A stretch of 64,000 nt of DNA from Sialis fuliginosa (lineage: Eukaryota > Arthropoda > Insecta > Megaloptera > Sialidae), in the NCBI GenBank assembly GCA_961205875.1, contig OY540813.1, positions 1,645,001 to 1,709,000 of the forward strand, in the 5' to 3' direction. The notes under the pieces are model-generated. The model worked only from the letters and a program-made list of their open reading frames with translations. It was not told the origin of the DNA and made no database searches. A program made the translations under genes and the position numbers. Below are positions 12,601 through 23,658 of the stretch, one piece after another (positions within the stretch are counted from its first letter, which is position 1; each line of letters begins with the position of its first letter).

Positions 12601-13845
12601 TTATTTGTTAGCTTATGAGTTTTAATTTGTTTTTAAAGGAGAAGGAGTACGCGAAGGTCTTTAAGTGCGTGATCCTCTTAAAGATAAGAGTGTAAGCTAC
12701 ATTTTAAAAAAAAATTTGAGTCTCTTTGATCGCGCCAAGCTGAAATATTAATTATTCAATTTACTTCTTTGTTAGCTTATGAGTTTATTTGTTAGCTTAT
12801 GAGTTTTAATTTGTTTTTAAAGGAGAAGGAGTACGCGAAGGTCTTTAAGTGCGTGATCATCTTAAAGATAAGAGTGTAAGCTACATTTAAAAAAAAAAAT
12901 TGAGTCTCCTCGATCGCGCCAAGCTGAGATATTAACTATTCAATTTACTTCTTTGTTAGCTTATGAGTTTATTTGTTAGCTTATGAGTTTTAATTTGTTA
13001 TTAAAGGAGAAGGAGTACGCGAAGGTCTTTAAGTGCGTGATCCTCTTAAAGATAAGAGTGTAAGCTACATTTTAAAAAAAAATTTGAGTCTCCTCGATTG
13101 CTCCAAGCTGAGATATTAACTATTCAATTTACTTCTATGTTAGCTTATGAGTTTATTTGTTAGCTTATGAGTTTTAATTTGTTTTTAAAGGAGAAGGAGT
13201 ACGCGAAGGTCTTTAAGTGCGTGATCCTCTTAAAGATAAGAGTGTAAGCTACATTTTAAAAAAAAATTTGAGTCTCCTCGATCGCGCCAAGCTGAGATAT
13301 TAACTATTCAATTTACTTCTTTGTTAGCTTATGAGTTTATTTGTTAGCTTATGAGTTTTAATTTGTTTTTAAAGGAGAAGGAGTACGCGAAGGTCTTTAA
13401 GTGCGTGATCCTCTTAAAGATAAGAGTGTAAGCTACATTTTAAAAAAAAATTTGAGTCTCCTCGATCGCTCCAAGCTGAGATATTAACTATTCAATTTAC
13501 TTCTTTGTTAGCTTATGAGTTTATTTGTTAGCTTATGAGTTTTAATTTGTTTTTAAAGGAGAAGGAGTACGCGAAGGTCTTTAAGTGCGTGGTCCTTTTA
13601 AAGATAAGAGTGTAAGCTACATTTTAAAAAAAAATTTGAGTCTCCTCGATCGCTCCAAGCTGAAATATTAACTATTCAATTTACTTCTTTGTTAGCTTAT
13701 GAGTTTTAATTTGTTTTTAAAGGAGAAGGAGTACGCGAAGGTCTTTAAGTGCGTGATCCTCTTAAAGATAAGAGTGTAAGCTACATTTTAAAAAAAATTT
13801 GAGTCTCCTCGATTGCTCCAAGCTGAGATATTAACTATTCAATTT
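9672..13845. repeat. Satellite array, about 23 monomers of about 184 bp
   Basis: Each monomer contains GGAGAAGGAGTACGCGAAGG, TTTAAGTGCGTGATCCTC, AAGAGTGTAAGCTACATT, an A-run, GAGTCTCCTCGATCG, CAAGCTGAGATATTAACTA and a short internal duplication of TTAGCTTATGAGTTT. Monomer variants (GATC/GGTC in the middle; CGATCGCGCC, CGATCGCTCC, CGATTGCTCC or TTGATCGCGCC near the end) recur in order. Monomers 1-4 match monomers 18-21, so the array includes a higher-order duplication of about 3.1 kb. No open frame persists through the units. Confidence 0.95.
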
Positions 13846-13930
13846 AAATTGGGAAATAATTAACAAGTACCTTCATAATTCACCCAGTACAAGTCTATAT
13901 GCATCAAATAATAAAAATACATTAATTTAT

Positions 13931-14107
13931 TATAATTAAACATAAAAATGTGAAATGTTTGCATAATAAAATTCATAACGTACTTACAAAATATATAGTA
14001 TATAAAATAGAAATAAAATTTAAAAAACACGTAAATTAAGAAATGTTTAATAATATGAATTTTAAAAATCGCGCCATTCTCCAAATGAAATTCGCCCCGC
14101 CCACTTT
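13931..14107. repeat. Right flanking direct repeat of the satellite
   Basis: Near-identical to 9416-9591. It is followed directly by a (TGTGTC)n-like stretch and the left arm of the large foldback element. Confidence 0.8.
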
Positions 14108-14825
14108 GTGTGTCTGTGTGTCTGTGCGGATGTAGAATTTTCTTTCGTTCACGATAACTACTGCAAAAATGCACCGATCTAAATTATTTTTGGGGAAAAT
14201 GTTTGTCTCAGTGAGTACTCCAGACCTATTGATTTTGGTGCTAATCGGATTAGGGGTTTTGGAAATATTCGAAATTTTGTAACTTTTTTCGTCTAAAAAG
14301 TGAATATTGCGAGTATTATCTCACTAATTTTGATAAGACTTGGTACATTTGCAGTTCAATTGAATCTAAGGGACATTTATTATTTCTACGTGCCTAAATA
14401 GCCATTAAAGGAGTGAAAAACACACTTAAAATTTGAATTTTAAATACTAATATGTCATTAATTCATGTTGCCTTGGTAACAAATGCAACTAAATTCAAAT
14501 TGTTCAATTAGTTTTTTTACGAATGTGTTTTATGTTTTGGACATTAGAAAACTAATATTTATATACAAATGGCAAAAAGAGTTGTAACCGTCGTAAGTAT
14601 ATATGTTTTTTTATGTATTACGAAATTTATATACGTAGTAGTAGATTATATTAATAAAATATTTTTCAAAAAATTTATATTTAAAAATTATTTAAAAAGA
14701 TAGAAAGAACATGGAAGTCATGTATGGTTCTCCATACCGATATTTATATATCAATTTAGATTTTGCAGATAGTAAATTTAAAATTACAGAATTCTCAGTA
14801 TCACCACTTATCCATCTTATATTAT

Positions 14826-15560
14826 AGAACTAGCGCATTGGCCCGGTGTTACCCGGGGATATTAATTTAATTAAACATAAAGTAATCATGCCCACCAAAC
14901 ATGCCCACCCAACATGCTCACCCAACATGCTAACAACACACGGTTCACCACGAATTGTTTTTTCCGGCTTCATGAAATTTACCCAAAATATCCACAAATT
15001 ATACACCTAAACTTAACCTATCCATTAGTGAAAACCGGAATAAAATCCATTCAGTAGTTATTGAAAAAATCGTGTAAAATTATATTTTCTCCCAGGAAAC
15101 ACCAAGTCTTATCTTAGAATTTGTATGAAAATCAAAAATAAATAAATAGATTACCTTTCTTGGAAGTTCTTTATTGTAATTTATAAATATCCGTTTATTT
15201 ATATTGTACAATGCATATTTTTTCATTCAAACTCATGGTGGAAAGATATATATTTGTAGGTATCATGATTCAAACTGACATTCACATAATATAGTAATTG
15301 TTTTCAGCGTTTTATATTCCATAGCTACTGTGTTTTTATATAAATTACAGTTTTATGCTCTGACATCATGAAAACAAAAGACGCTGTGCAAAATTTTCTT
15401 TTTAATCTTAAATCTTAGATTTTCATAAAATATTATTAGCCACGATACTGCTCGTAAAAATTATCTGACTATTGGTGCAAACCGCATTGAAATCGGTTCA
15501 GTAATTCCCGAGTCTATAAGTCACACACAAACGAACATTCATTTTTATATATATAGATAG
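14826..15560. mobile_element. Dispersed element with GGTGTTACCCGGGG end
   Basis: It starts near ACTAGCGCATTGGCCCGGTG and ends near CACACACAAACGAACATTCA followed by TTTATATATATAG. Similar motifs (GAACGGATTTTATTCCGGTT, TAATAGGTTTATTACAGATT, CACCGGGTCCACTGCGCTAG) appear in reverse orientation at 31320-31460 and 36745-36885. This is a dispersed family, probably a non-LTR or short element; no open frame survives. Confidence 0.55.
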
Positions 15561-15959
15561 ATAAGAAAATTATCATATAATACTGGATTATGTTGATATT
15601 AATATATTAACTGTAACTGTCAGTGATAACTTGGTAGTCGCCATTTTGATTTATCTGTCAAAAAACATTTGATCAAATATTAGAGACTGTGATTAACTAT
15701 GATCATAGAAATATTATGAAGGTAAATATTATAAAAGTTGACTTATTACACTGTCATATTTCTTTGATCATAGAAATTTTATCACATTTCTTTGATAGTG
15801 TAATAGCCGCCTTAAATAAACATATATTTATGTGAATTAGATAAAAATAAAAACATTTTTTTAGAGAAATTTTTCTCAGTCTCGTCCCTCTCTCGTCCGA
15901 GGCTACATTTCAAACCAACATGTTTTCAATATAAGTGTGACAACAACAACAACAACGGC

Positions 15960-16240
15960 AACACTGGCTAAGTTTTTATATTCTTGAAACGGCAGAGCGA
16001 ATCCGCGGGCGCTAGAGGGAGAGTGAAGGAATGCATTTAAATTGGGGTTTAAAGACGGCTTCTATTCATCAAACGGCGGCGGCACTGAGCTTTCCCACGG
16101 GACCTCTCGCACGCCGAGACGTCGGTCACGCGCCAACGCCGCCGCCGCCGTGGGATTGGCGGAGGGGGGGGGGGGGAGGTCACCCCCAACAACCAGAGTG
16201 AAATATCACATAGCGATTGTCTGCGTGTTTGTGAATGTGG
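15960..16240. other. GC-rich patch in the foldback loop
   Basis: A sharply GC-rich stretch in otherwise AT-rich DNA, with GGCGGCGGC, GCCGCCGCCGCC and a run of G at about 16166-16177. A short open frame (16042-16281, plus) crosses it, but there is no start context, splice support or recognisable domain. It might be promoter DNA captured by the element. Confidence 0.5.
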
Positions 16241-17207
16241 TTCAGTCTGATTTAAGGCTTTCGCGGTGTTCGATGCAGTAAATATCGGTATGGAGAACCA
16301 TACATGACTTCCATGTTCTATCTATCTTTTTAAATAATTTTTAAATATACATTTTTTAATTTTAAATATTTTATTTATATAACCTACTACTATGAATATA
16401 CATATCGTGATACATTAAAAAAACATATATACTTACAACGGTTACAGCTCTTTTTGCCATTTGTATATAAATATTAGTTTTCTAATGTCAAAAACATAAT
16501 TCACATTCGTAGAAAAACTAATTTGACAATTTGAATTTAGTTGCATTTGTTTCCAAGGCAACATGAATTAATGATATATTAGTATTTAAAATTCAAATTT
16601 TAAGTATGTTTTTCATCCCTTTAACGGCTGTTTAGGCACGTACAAATAATAAATGTCCCTTAGATTCAATTGAACTGCAAATGTACCAAATCTTATCAAA
16701 ATTAGTGAGATAATACTCGCAATATTCATTTTTTTGACGAAAAAAGTTACAAAATTTCGAATATTTCCAAAACCCCTTATCCGATTAACACCAAAATCAA
16801 TAGGTCTGGAGTACTCACTGAGACAAATATTTTCCCCAAAAATAATTCAGATCGGTGCATTTTTACAGTAGTTATCGTGAACGAAAAAAAATCTACATCC
16901 TGACAGACAGACACACAGACACACAGACACACGCACAGCCGCCATGCGGAAATTAACTTTTCTTTACGTTTTGAAGTTAGTACAATCAGAATTTGTCATT
17001 TTCTCGGATACGATTTTTCGATGGTATTACAATACTTCCATTTCCTTCGGAACATGGAAGTAAAAGTGGGTCAGCTAAAATAAAATGTGGAATAATTTTT
17101 ACAGAATGGCATCAATCTTGGACAGTACCCCAGTATTGGACACGTTTAATTAAATCATATATTAAACAACTAACTGCATTTTGTAACTTTTTTTCGCATC
17201 TCTAATG

Positions 17208-17275
17208 TCCGGTATTATAAAGGAGCTAGCAAAATTTGCTAGCTAGCAATTACTTTCAAATGGGGTATTAATTCT
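17208..17275. repeat. Single end of the GAGCTAGCAAATTTGCTAGC MITE family
   Basis: TGTCCGGTATTATAAAGGAG followed by CTAGCAAAATTTGCTAGCTA, the same terminal sequence as at 26023, 30426, 30898 and their inverted ends. No matching opposite end is seen nearby. Confidence 0.65.
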
Positions 17276-17344
17276 AAATTAAGCTGACCTAATTTTAGTT
17301 GGCGTTCTTAAAATTCAAAATTGACTTTTTTTAGCTTGATTAAT

Positions 17345-17964
17345 ATCGTATTATTTGTTAAATAAAGTATTGTAATACCATCGAAAAATCGTGTCCGAGA
17401 AAATGACAAATTCTGATTGTACTAACTTCAAAACTTAAAGAAAAGTTAATTTCCGCATGGCGGTTGTGCGTGTGTCTGTATGTCTGTGCGGATGTAGAAT
17501 TTTCTTTCGTTCACGATAACTACTGCAAAAATGCACCGATCTGAATTATTTTTGGGGAAAATGTTTGTATCAGTGAGTACTCCAGACCTATTGATTTTGG
17601 TGCTAATCGAATAAGGGGTTTTGGAAATATTCGAAATTTTGTAACTTTTTTCGTCTAAAAAATGAAAGTTGCGAGTATTATCTCACTAATTTTGATAAGA
17701 CTTGGTACATTTGTAGTTCAATTGAATCTAAGGGACATTTATTATTTGTACTTGCCTAAACAGCCATTGAAGGGGTGAAAAACACCCTCAAAATTTGAAT
17801 TTTAAATACTAATTAATACGTCATTAATTTATGTTGCCTTGGAAACAGATGCAACTAAATTCAAATTATCAAGTTAGTTGTTCTACGAATGTGTTTTATA
17901 TTTTTGACATTAGGACATTAGATTATATTTATATAAGTACAAATGGCAATAACTGCTGTAACCG
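17345..17964. mobile_element. Solo arm of the large foldback element
   Basis: It repeats the outer end (ATACCATCGAAAAATCGTGT), CGCATGGCGGTTGTGCGTGT, ACTACTGCAAAAATGCACCG and the rest of the 14108-14600 arm. It stops after GCTGTAACCGTC, where satellite-like sequence begins without a gap. Confidence 0.8.
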
Positions 17965-18150
17965 TCTTTAAGTGCGTGATACTCTTAAAGATAATAGTGT
18001 AAGCTACATTTAAAAAAAAATTTGAGTCTGTAGGATCGCGCCAAGCTGAGATATTAACTATTCAATTTACTTCTTTGTTAGCTTATGAGTTTTAATTTGT
18101 TTTTAAAAAGGGAAGGAGGTCGCAAAAGTCTTTAAGTGCGTGATACAAAA
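17965..18150. repeat. Lone diverged 184 bp satellite monomer
   Basis: TTTAAGTGCGTGATACTCTT, AAGCTACATTTAAAAAAAAA, GGATCGCGCCAAGCTGAGAT and TTAGCTTATGAGTTTTAATT match the satellite unit, ending in a second partial GTCTTTAAGTGCGTGATAC. It is more diverged than the array monomers and is joined directly to a foldback arm. Confidence 0.85.
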
Positions 18151-19371
18151 CTATATAGAAATACATTAGACCCTCGTTAGTACGTTCTTAAAGGGACTGA
18201 AGGAAAACCCCTCTTTTTTACGTATGTATTTTATAGATGACTTCTAATATCAATATTAATGTGGAAATATTCGTAAGTCGAGGTTTGCCTGTATCGATCA
18301 AATTCGGGTTACAATTCTAACTATGAGCTGTACTAAACAACCTTTTCCGTAGTTAATAACGTATTTTATGAAAGTCTGCATCGCTAATTATGACATTTTA
18401 TTGCCGTGCTTTTAAACTCTTTATTAGATTTTATAGAAAAGTTTTGTGAGTTACAGTAAGTGTTCTTTCTTCTGCGAGAAAGCACCGCGCTTACTTGCGA
18501 CAGTTAATACAGTTCAGGCCGGCATTTTTATTGCGCGCTGGCGAAATGTGGTGTCGATAGTTTTGAATTATGAGAATGAATTTGTTTATTTAATTAATTA
18601 GTTCCAGAGATTATTATACAGGGTGAATACAAAATATAAAATATTGCTCATATTTTCTAAAATATTCATTATTTAAAAAAATATTTTAATAAAAGATTTT
18701 ATAGAAATTATTTCCTAATTTTCTGTTTTTTTTTTATTTTCGTGAATTTTCAGAAATTTTTTTACATGATTTTTATGAAAATTATGGAACGTATATCAAA
18801 TTTTATAATATATATAAACAATGTTTTTTTATGCAAATTGTGGTTTTATGTGGAACGTATCTACCGCGTAAAAAGAGATCCTACTGTAATTATTTAAGAC
18901 AAAAGTTTAATAATGTCCACTGCAATGTGTGAGACGAAACGTTGGCCGTTAACACGACCAAACCGACGCGGCTTACACCCAGAAGATCCATATCAAGATC
19001 ACTGCGGAAGCCTCAAGACTTGTAGAAACACATTTAAAAGTTAGAATATCATCACAAGATTAAAACAATAGTTTATAAAATAACCCCAAATGTCACAGCT
19101 TGGCAAAATTTATACCCTATCGGTTTACGTGTTCCAAGAAGACGAATAGAACGCGTCAGACAGAACCATCCCCCTCCCCCCCTCCCCCCATCTGTGCTCG
19201 TTGCAAACAACCCCCAAAGGCGCGAGATAAAACTGGCAAACGTGGAACTAATGCTTATTGGCTCTTTTTTCATCAACTTACTTCTAAGTGTCATTTTCAT
19301 GATATTGAAACAGGAAAAGCGGTTAACGTCTTACCGCATAAGCAGGGTTGCCAACGTCAAACAATCATACA
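18151..19371. other. Intergenic, no gene
   Basis: It contains an inverted copy (18915-18985) of the repeat tail seen in the first gene's intron 1. There is also a C-run at about 19171-19189. Open frames on both strands at 19073-19438 overlap each other and the neighbouring MITE and show no known domain. Confidence 0.5.
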
Positions 19372-19834
19372 TAAGGTACTGGCACCAATTATGGCCGCTA
19401 TAAGAGCAAGGTTTACTATTATTATTTATTTAATATAAAATTTTTAATTTAATTAAATATAATTTATTTTTTTAAATTATAGCCTTTTAGTTTGTTTATG
19501 TTTTTTCTCCAGTAATGGATAAAGTAAAACTTCTAATGAGCACGCTGTGATGGACACTTGCTAATGATAAGTACTACGACACAAAAGATATGAAAGAAAG
19601 AATCGTCAAATTTGAAACAATGTAAAGCAGTTGCTATGATAATATAATAATTAATAAATAAATTATACTAATAATTAGTTTAAATGTCCACCATTTTGAC
19701 ACCTATTGACCGATTGTCATCAAATCACGCTGTAAGACAGTTAAATGTATATAGATTAATATCAGTACATTTAATTAAAAATTTGCCATTGGGGTCTTTG
19801 CCAAGACTGGTGCCACTACCTTAGATCAGAAACA
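19372..19834. mobile_element. MITE, GGTACTGGCACCA family
   Basis: It begins TAAGGTACTGGCACCA and ends TGGTGCCACTACCTTA, with inverted ends and an AT-rich interior of about 460 bp. It shares TGTCCACCATTTTGACACC with the copies at 27278, 29640 and 33456. Confidence 0.8.
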
Positions 19835-20327
19835 AAACAGACTAACTCTAATTAAAGAGGGTTATGCATTTGGCAGTCTACTTATGTATATTTGTATGTA
19901 TGTTTGTTTGTAAGGTCATCATCAACTTTTCTTTATGTTTTAAAGGTAGTACAATCAGAGTCTGCTTTTATCTCGGACACAAATTTTCGACTGTATTACA
20001 ATACTTCCATTTCTTTCAGAACATGGAAGTAAAAATAAAAAATAAAATAAAAATGACTACGCAAAAATATGTTAACTAAAAGTTAACTCCCTTAAGCAGA
20101 TAAATATTTGGCACCCCTTGTTTACAGTACTTATCCTAACCAAGATCTTATATTTCGTTATGATTAGGAAAACCCCATCAAAAGAAAATGAGGAAACAGT
20201 AAAAAGCATAAAAACGAATATTTGTGATGTTGCTGAAATTTTTTCATGTACAGAACTTTTTATAATATTTAAGTTAATTCACTTTGAATTAAGGTTCTAC
20301 ACGTTAATTCGGTTTTATGACATAGCC
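19835..20327. other. Intergenic with foldback remnant
   Basis: A diverged outer end of the large foldback element lies at about 19905-20035 (AACTTTTCTTTATGTTTTAA, AATACTTCCATTTCTTTC). The rest shows nothing recognisable. Confidence 0.5.
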
Positions 20328-20911
20328 CTTACATTCTGATATATTTACAACCATATTTCCCTCAGGGCTCGAGGAATATCTACAACAACAGGCTTTCTCA
20401 AACAATAACCCTCATAATAACAAAAAATAATGTCAAATGCGGGTCGATCCTCGCGTATTAGTGCTCCGTATTGTACAACCTTTACATTCTGATATATTTA
20501 CAACCATATTTCCCTCAGGGTTCGAGGAACAACAGGATTTCTCAAACAACGAACTTCATAATAACAAAAAATAATGTCAAATGCGGGTCGATACTCGCGT
20601 ATTAGTGCTCCGTATTGTACAACCTTTACATTCTGATATATTTACAACCATATTTCCCTCAGGGCTCGAGGAACAACAGGATTTCTCAAACAATGAACTT
20701 CATAATAACAAAAAATAATGTCAAATGCGAGTCGATCCTTGCGTATTAGTGCTCCGTACTGTACAACCTTTACATTCTGATATATTTACAACCATATTTC
20801 CCTCAGGGCTCGAGGAATATCTACAACAGGCTTTCCCAAACAATGAGCCTCATAATAACAAAAAATAATGTCAAATACGAGTCGATGCTTGCGTATTAGT
20901 GCTCCGTCTTG
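20328..20911. repeat. Tandem repeat, four units of about 144 bp
   Basis: Units begin at about 20328, 20481, 20625 and 20769 with TTACATTCTGATATATTTAC and end with GCGTATTAGTGCTCCGT. The first and last units carry a short TATCTACAACA insertion relative to the middle ones. Confidence 0.9.
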
Positions 20912-21609
20912 GTCGCTTTAAGAAAAGGGTAATCTGTATGGGCTTCTTATCGCAATAGTTTTGGATGCACTGTGTTACATAATGTTAGTTACTGAACACA
21001 CTTTTTTATATAAACAAAAATTATAACAAAATTAAATCAAAAAAACCAAATTTGAGATACATTAAAGTCCGTAAGTGGCAACAGTTTTAGATGCACTTGT
21101 TATAAAATGTTATTAACTATGTTATGATATATTATTATTATATTTAAATATCCGAGCGTCACATTTACTCGGAGTAATTTCTTCTAAGTTTAGTTAGTTT
21201 TTTTTATGGCATTTGGGAAATAAAAATGTCATATCATTTGTAAATTATTATTATATATTCATAATTATATAAGGGGAAATGGGCTGTAGAAGAAAACTCC
21301 CTAGGAATTGGTATATTTATATTTTATTTAAATCATTTGAATTATTCAGAAGGCTTTACGACTAACCACTTAAAACAGATAGTAGAGGAAATAAATTTTT
21401 AATTATAGTATTTTTTTTCTATGAAAAAATAGGCAAAGTTCAAATAGTTGTAACTTCGTTAAAAATGGTCGTAGAATGATTATTCAAAAAGTATTTTGAA
21501 GCTCGTAATGTCTACTTTTTAATGCAATTAAGTAGATTTTTCTACGATTTTTTTTCATCGAATGAGGGTTTTATAAAATTTTATAAAAAAAAACTATGTA
21601 ACTGAATTA
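20912..21609. other. Intergenic, AT-rich
   Basis: No gene. The stretch 21430-21560 (AACTTCGTTAAAAATGGTCG, TAGATTTTTCTACGATTTTT) resembles repeat sequence in the intron at 58790-58910. Confidence 0.4.
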
Positions 21610-22215
21610 AATTTAAAAGTTTTTGAAGTCGTTTTCCAGGTTTTCGAAAAATCGATTGAAATATAATTAGAAGAAAAAAAATTGGTTTATTTTCACAAAA
21701 AAAAAACATTAAATTTTTGACAGATATACAAAAAAAATTTACTAAATCATATTCCACCTTTTTTTTATAAATATGACCTACATTTTTTTTTCAAATATGC
21801 TAAACTCAATAAAAATTAAATTTAACAGTTTTTGAAGTCGTTATCCAGATTTTCGAAAAATCGATCAAAATAAAATTAGAAAAAAAATTGGTTTATTTTC
21901 AAAAAAAAAAACATTTAATTTTTGACAGATATACAAAAAAAAATTACTAAATCATATTCCACCTTTTTTTTAAATATGACCTACATTTTTCTTTCAAATA
22001 TGCTTATCCCAATAAAAATTAAATTTAACAGCTTTTGAAGTCGTTATCCAAATTTTTGAAAAATCGATCGAAATAAAATTAGAAAAAAAATTGGTTTATT
22101 TTCAAAAAAAAAAAAACATTTAATTTTTGACAGATATACAAAAAATTATCTTATTCCACCTTTTTTTCAATATGACCTACATTTTTCTTTTCAAATATGC
22201 TAAACCCAATAAAAA
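21610..22215. repeat. Tandem repeat, three units of about 180-190 bp
   Basis: Three copies carry AAAAATTGGTTTATTTTC, TTTTTGACAGATATACAAAA, CATATTCCACC, TATGACCTACATTTTT and TTTGAAGTCGTTATCCA. Lengths vary because of poly-A and poly-T runs. Confidence 0.8.
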
Positions 22216-22880
22216 CACGTTGAAATTTCAATTTCCTCATGTTGGTAAACGGCAGGAAGTCAACACATGCGCTCTTAAGGTCATTAAGGGCGGATATCCT
22301 TATATTTACGATGGTTTCAAGTAAAATCAAACAAACGTAGAATGTTTGAACATGTTTACACAGCCCATGCGAATATTGGCTGACGTTTTAGATATTATCA
22401 TTTTCTATTTTCAAATTACATTTATCTTCACTTATTTTAAACGGGTGGGGGTGGAGTGGAGGGGAAGGGGGTTTATTTAACTTGAGACTTTTCGGAATTA
22501 GAGTGCTTTATACATATATTAGAATAGATATATGTACAGTATTGTTTACTGAGGTTTATTTTATTTAAATTAAGGATAGAATTTAACTAATTTTTGTTTT
22601 TATTGACACAAGAGCGTATTTTCGTAAGGGTAGAAGGGGGACTTTTTGAAAATGGAATCTCGTTTATTCATATTTAACTAAATATTTTTTTATTTTTTTT
22701 TATAAATAAAAAAATTAAAAAAAAAAATAATAATACCCCTAAAAATTTTGAAAAGTATATAATAAATAATTTTAAGTCGATTTTATTTTTGTTTCTTAGT
22801 TTAAAAGTTTTTATTGGTTTGGGTTTTTTTAAGCCTATTTATTTTCTTTACTTTTTTTAATTCTTATATAAATATTTATA
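22216..22880. other. Intergenic, no gene
   Basis: It contains a G-rich strip at about 22443-22471 and long A/T runs near 22680-22740. Nothing coding is seen. Confidence 0.5.
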
Positions 22881-23658
22881 TAGTGACTAAATGATTCTAC
22901 GTCTTATTTTCTTGTATTTTAGTCGATATTTGTATGACGAGTTGAAGTTCACTGCAGGAAATTTCACTAAAAAATTTAGAATTTTTAATTTCGTTAAAAG
23001 TATGTTTATTGTATAGAAAATCACGTGAAAAGTTGTTTGTTTCAAACCGCAGGTCTGTATCTCAAACCGTTCTCGAGATATAGCCTCTCAAAGTTTTAGT
23101 TTTTTAAAATTTTTCGAGAAAAAAGGCCATAACTTTTGAACGCGTGGTCGGAATTGATTTTAGTTGACGGATTTGAAATCAGCGTGTCAAAATCTACATA
23201 ATGACATGTATAATAATTTAAAATCCGACAAAAAAATTTTGGCCAAAAATCGACATTTTTTTAAGATATACCCCTTTGAATTTTTTCGATTTTTCGCGTA
23301 ATTTTTTTTTTCGAGTTTTAAGGTATTATACATGTCATTATATAGATTTTGACACGCTGATTCCAAATCCGTCAACTAAAATCAATTCCAACCACGCGTT
23401 CAAAAGTTATGGCCTTTTTTCTCCAAAAATTTGAAAAAACTAAAACTTTGAGAGGCTATATCTCGAGAACGGTTTGAGATACAGACCTACGGTTTGAAAC
23501 AAACAACTTTTCACGTCATTTTCTATACAATAAACATACTTTTAACGACATCAAAAATTCGAAATTTTTTAGTGAAATTTCCTACAGTGAATTTCAATTC
23601 GTCATACAAATATCGACTAAAATACAAGAAAATAAGACGTAGAGGCATTTAGTTACTA
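22881..23658. mobile_element. Foldback element with arms of about 370 bp
   Basis: The left arm begins TAGTGACTAAATGATTCTAC and includes CAAACCGTTCTCGAGATATA and GAACGCGTGGTCGGAATTGA. The right arm is its reverse complement, ending at ACGTAGAGGCATTTAGTTAC. The arms meet near a small centre containing AATTTTTTTTTTCGAG-like sequence, so a transcript would form one very long hairpin. A second copy lies at 38690-39438 and one arm at 26281-26600. Confidence 0.85.

Larger units (their letters stand above)
14108..17065. mobile_element. Large foldback element with long inverted arms
   Basis: Left arm 14108 to about 14745 reads ACTACTGCAAAAATGCACCG, then TCAGTGAGTACTCCAGACC, and ends near CATGTATGGTTCTCCATACC. 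The same sequence is inverted at about 16284-16930. The right arm extends further, to about 17065, where the left arm is cut off by the 13931-14107 repeat. The loop between the arms holds another repeat (14826-15560) and a GC-rich patch. No transposase is visible, so this is a non-autonomous foldback element. Single arms also occur at 17345-17964 and, diverged, at 19905-20035. Confidence 0.8.

Noticed and set aside
9672..13845. CRISPR array
   Set aside because: Units are tandem without unique spacers and the genome is clearly eukaryotic, so this is a satellite.
16042..16281. 79-codon open frame in the GC-rich patch
   Set aside because: No domain, no splice or promoter support, and it sits inside a transposable element.
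19073..19438. Overlapping open frames on both strands
   Set aside because: Three frames overlap across a C-rich patch and a MITE end; none shows a recognisable protein.
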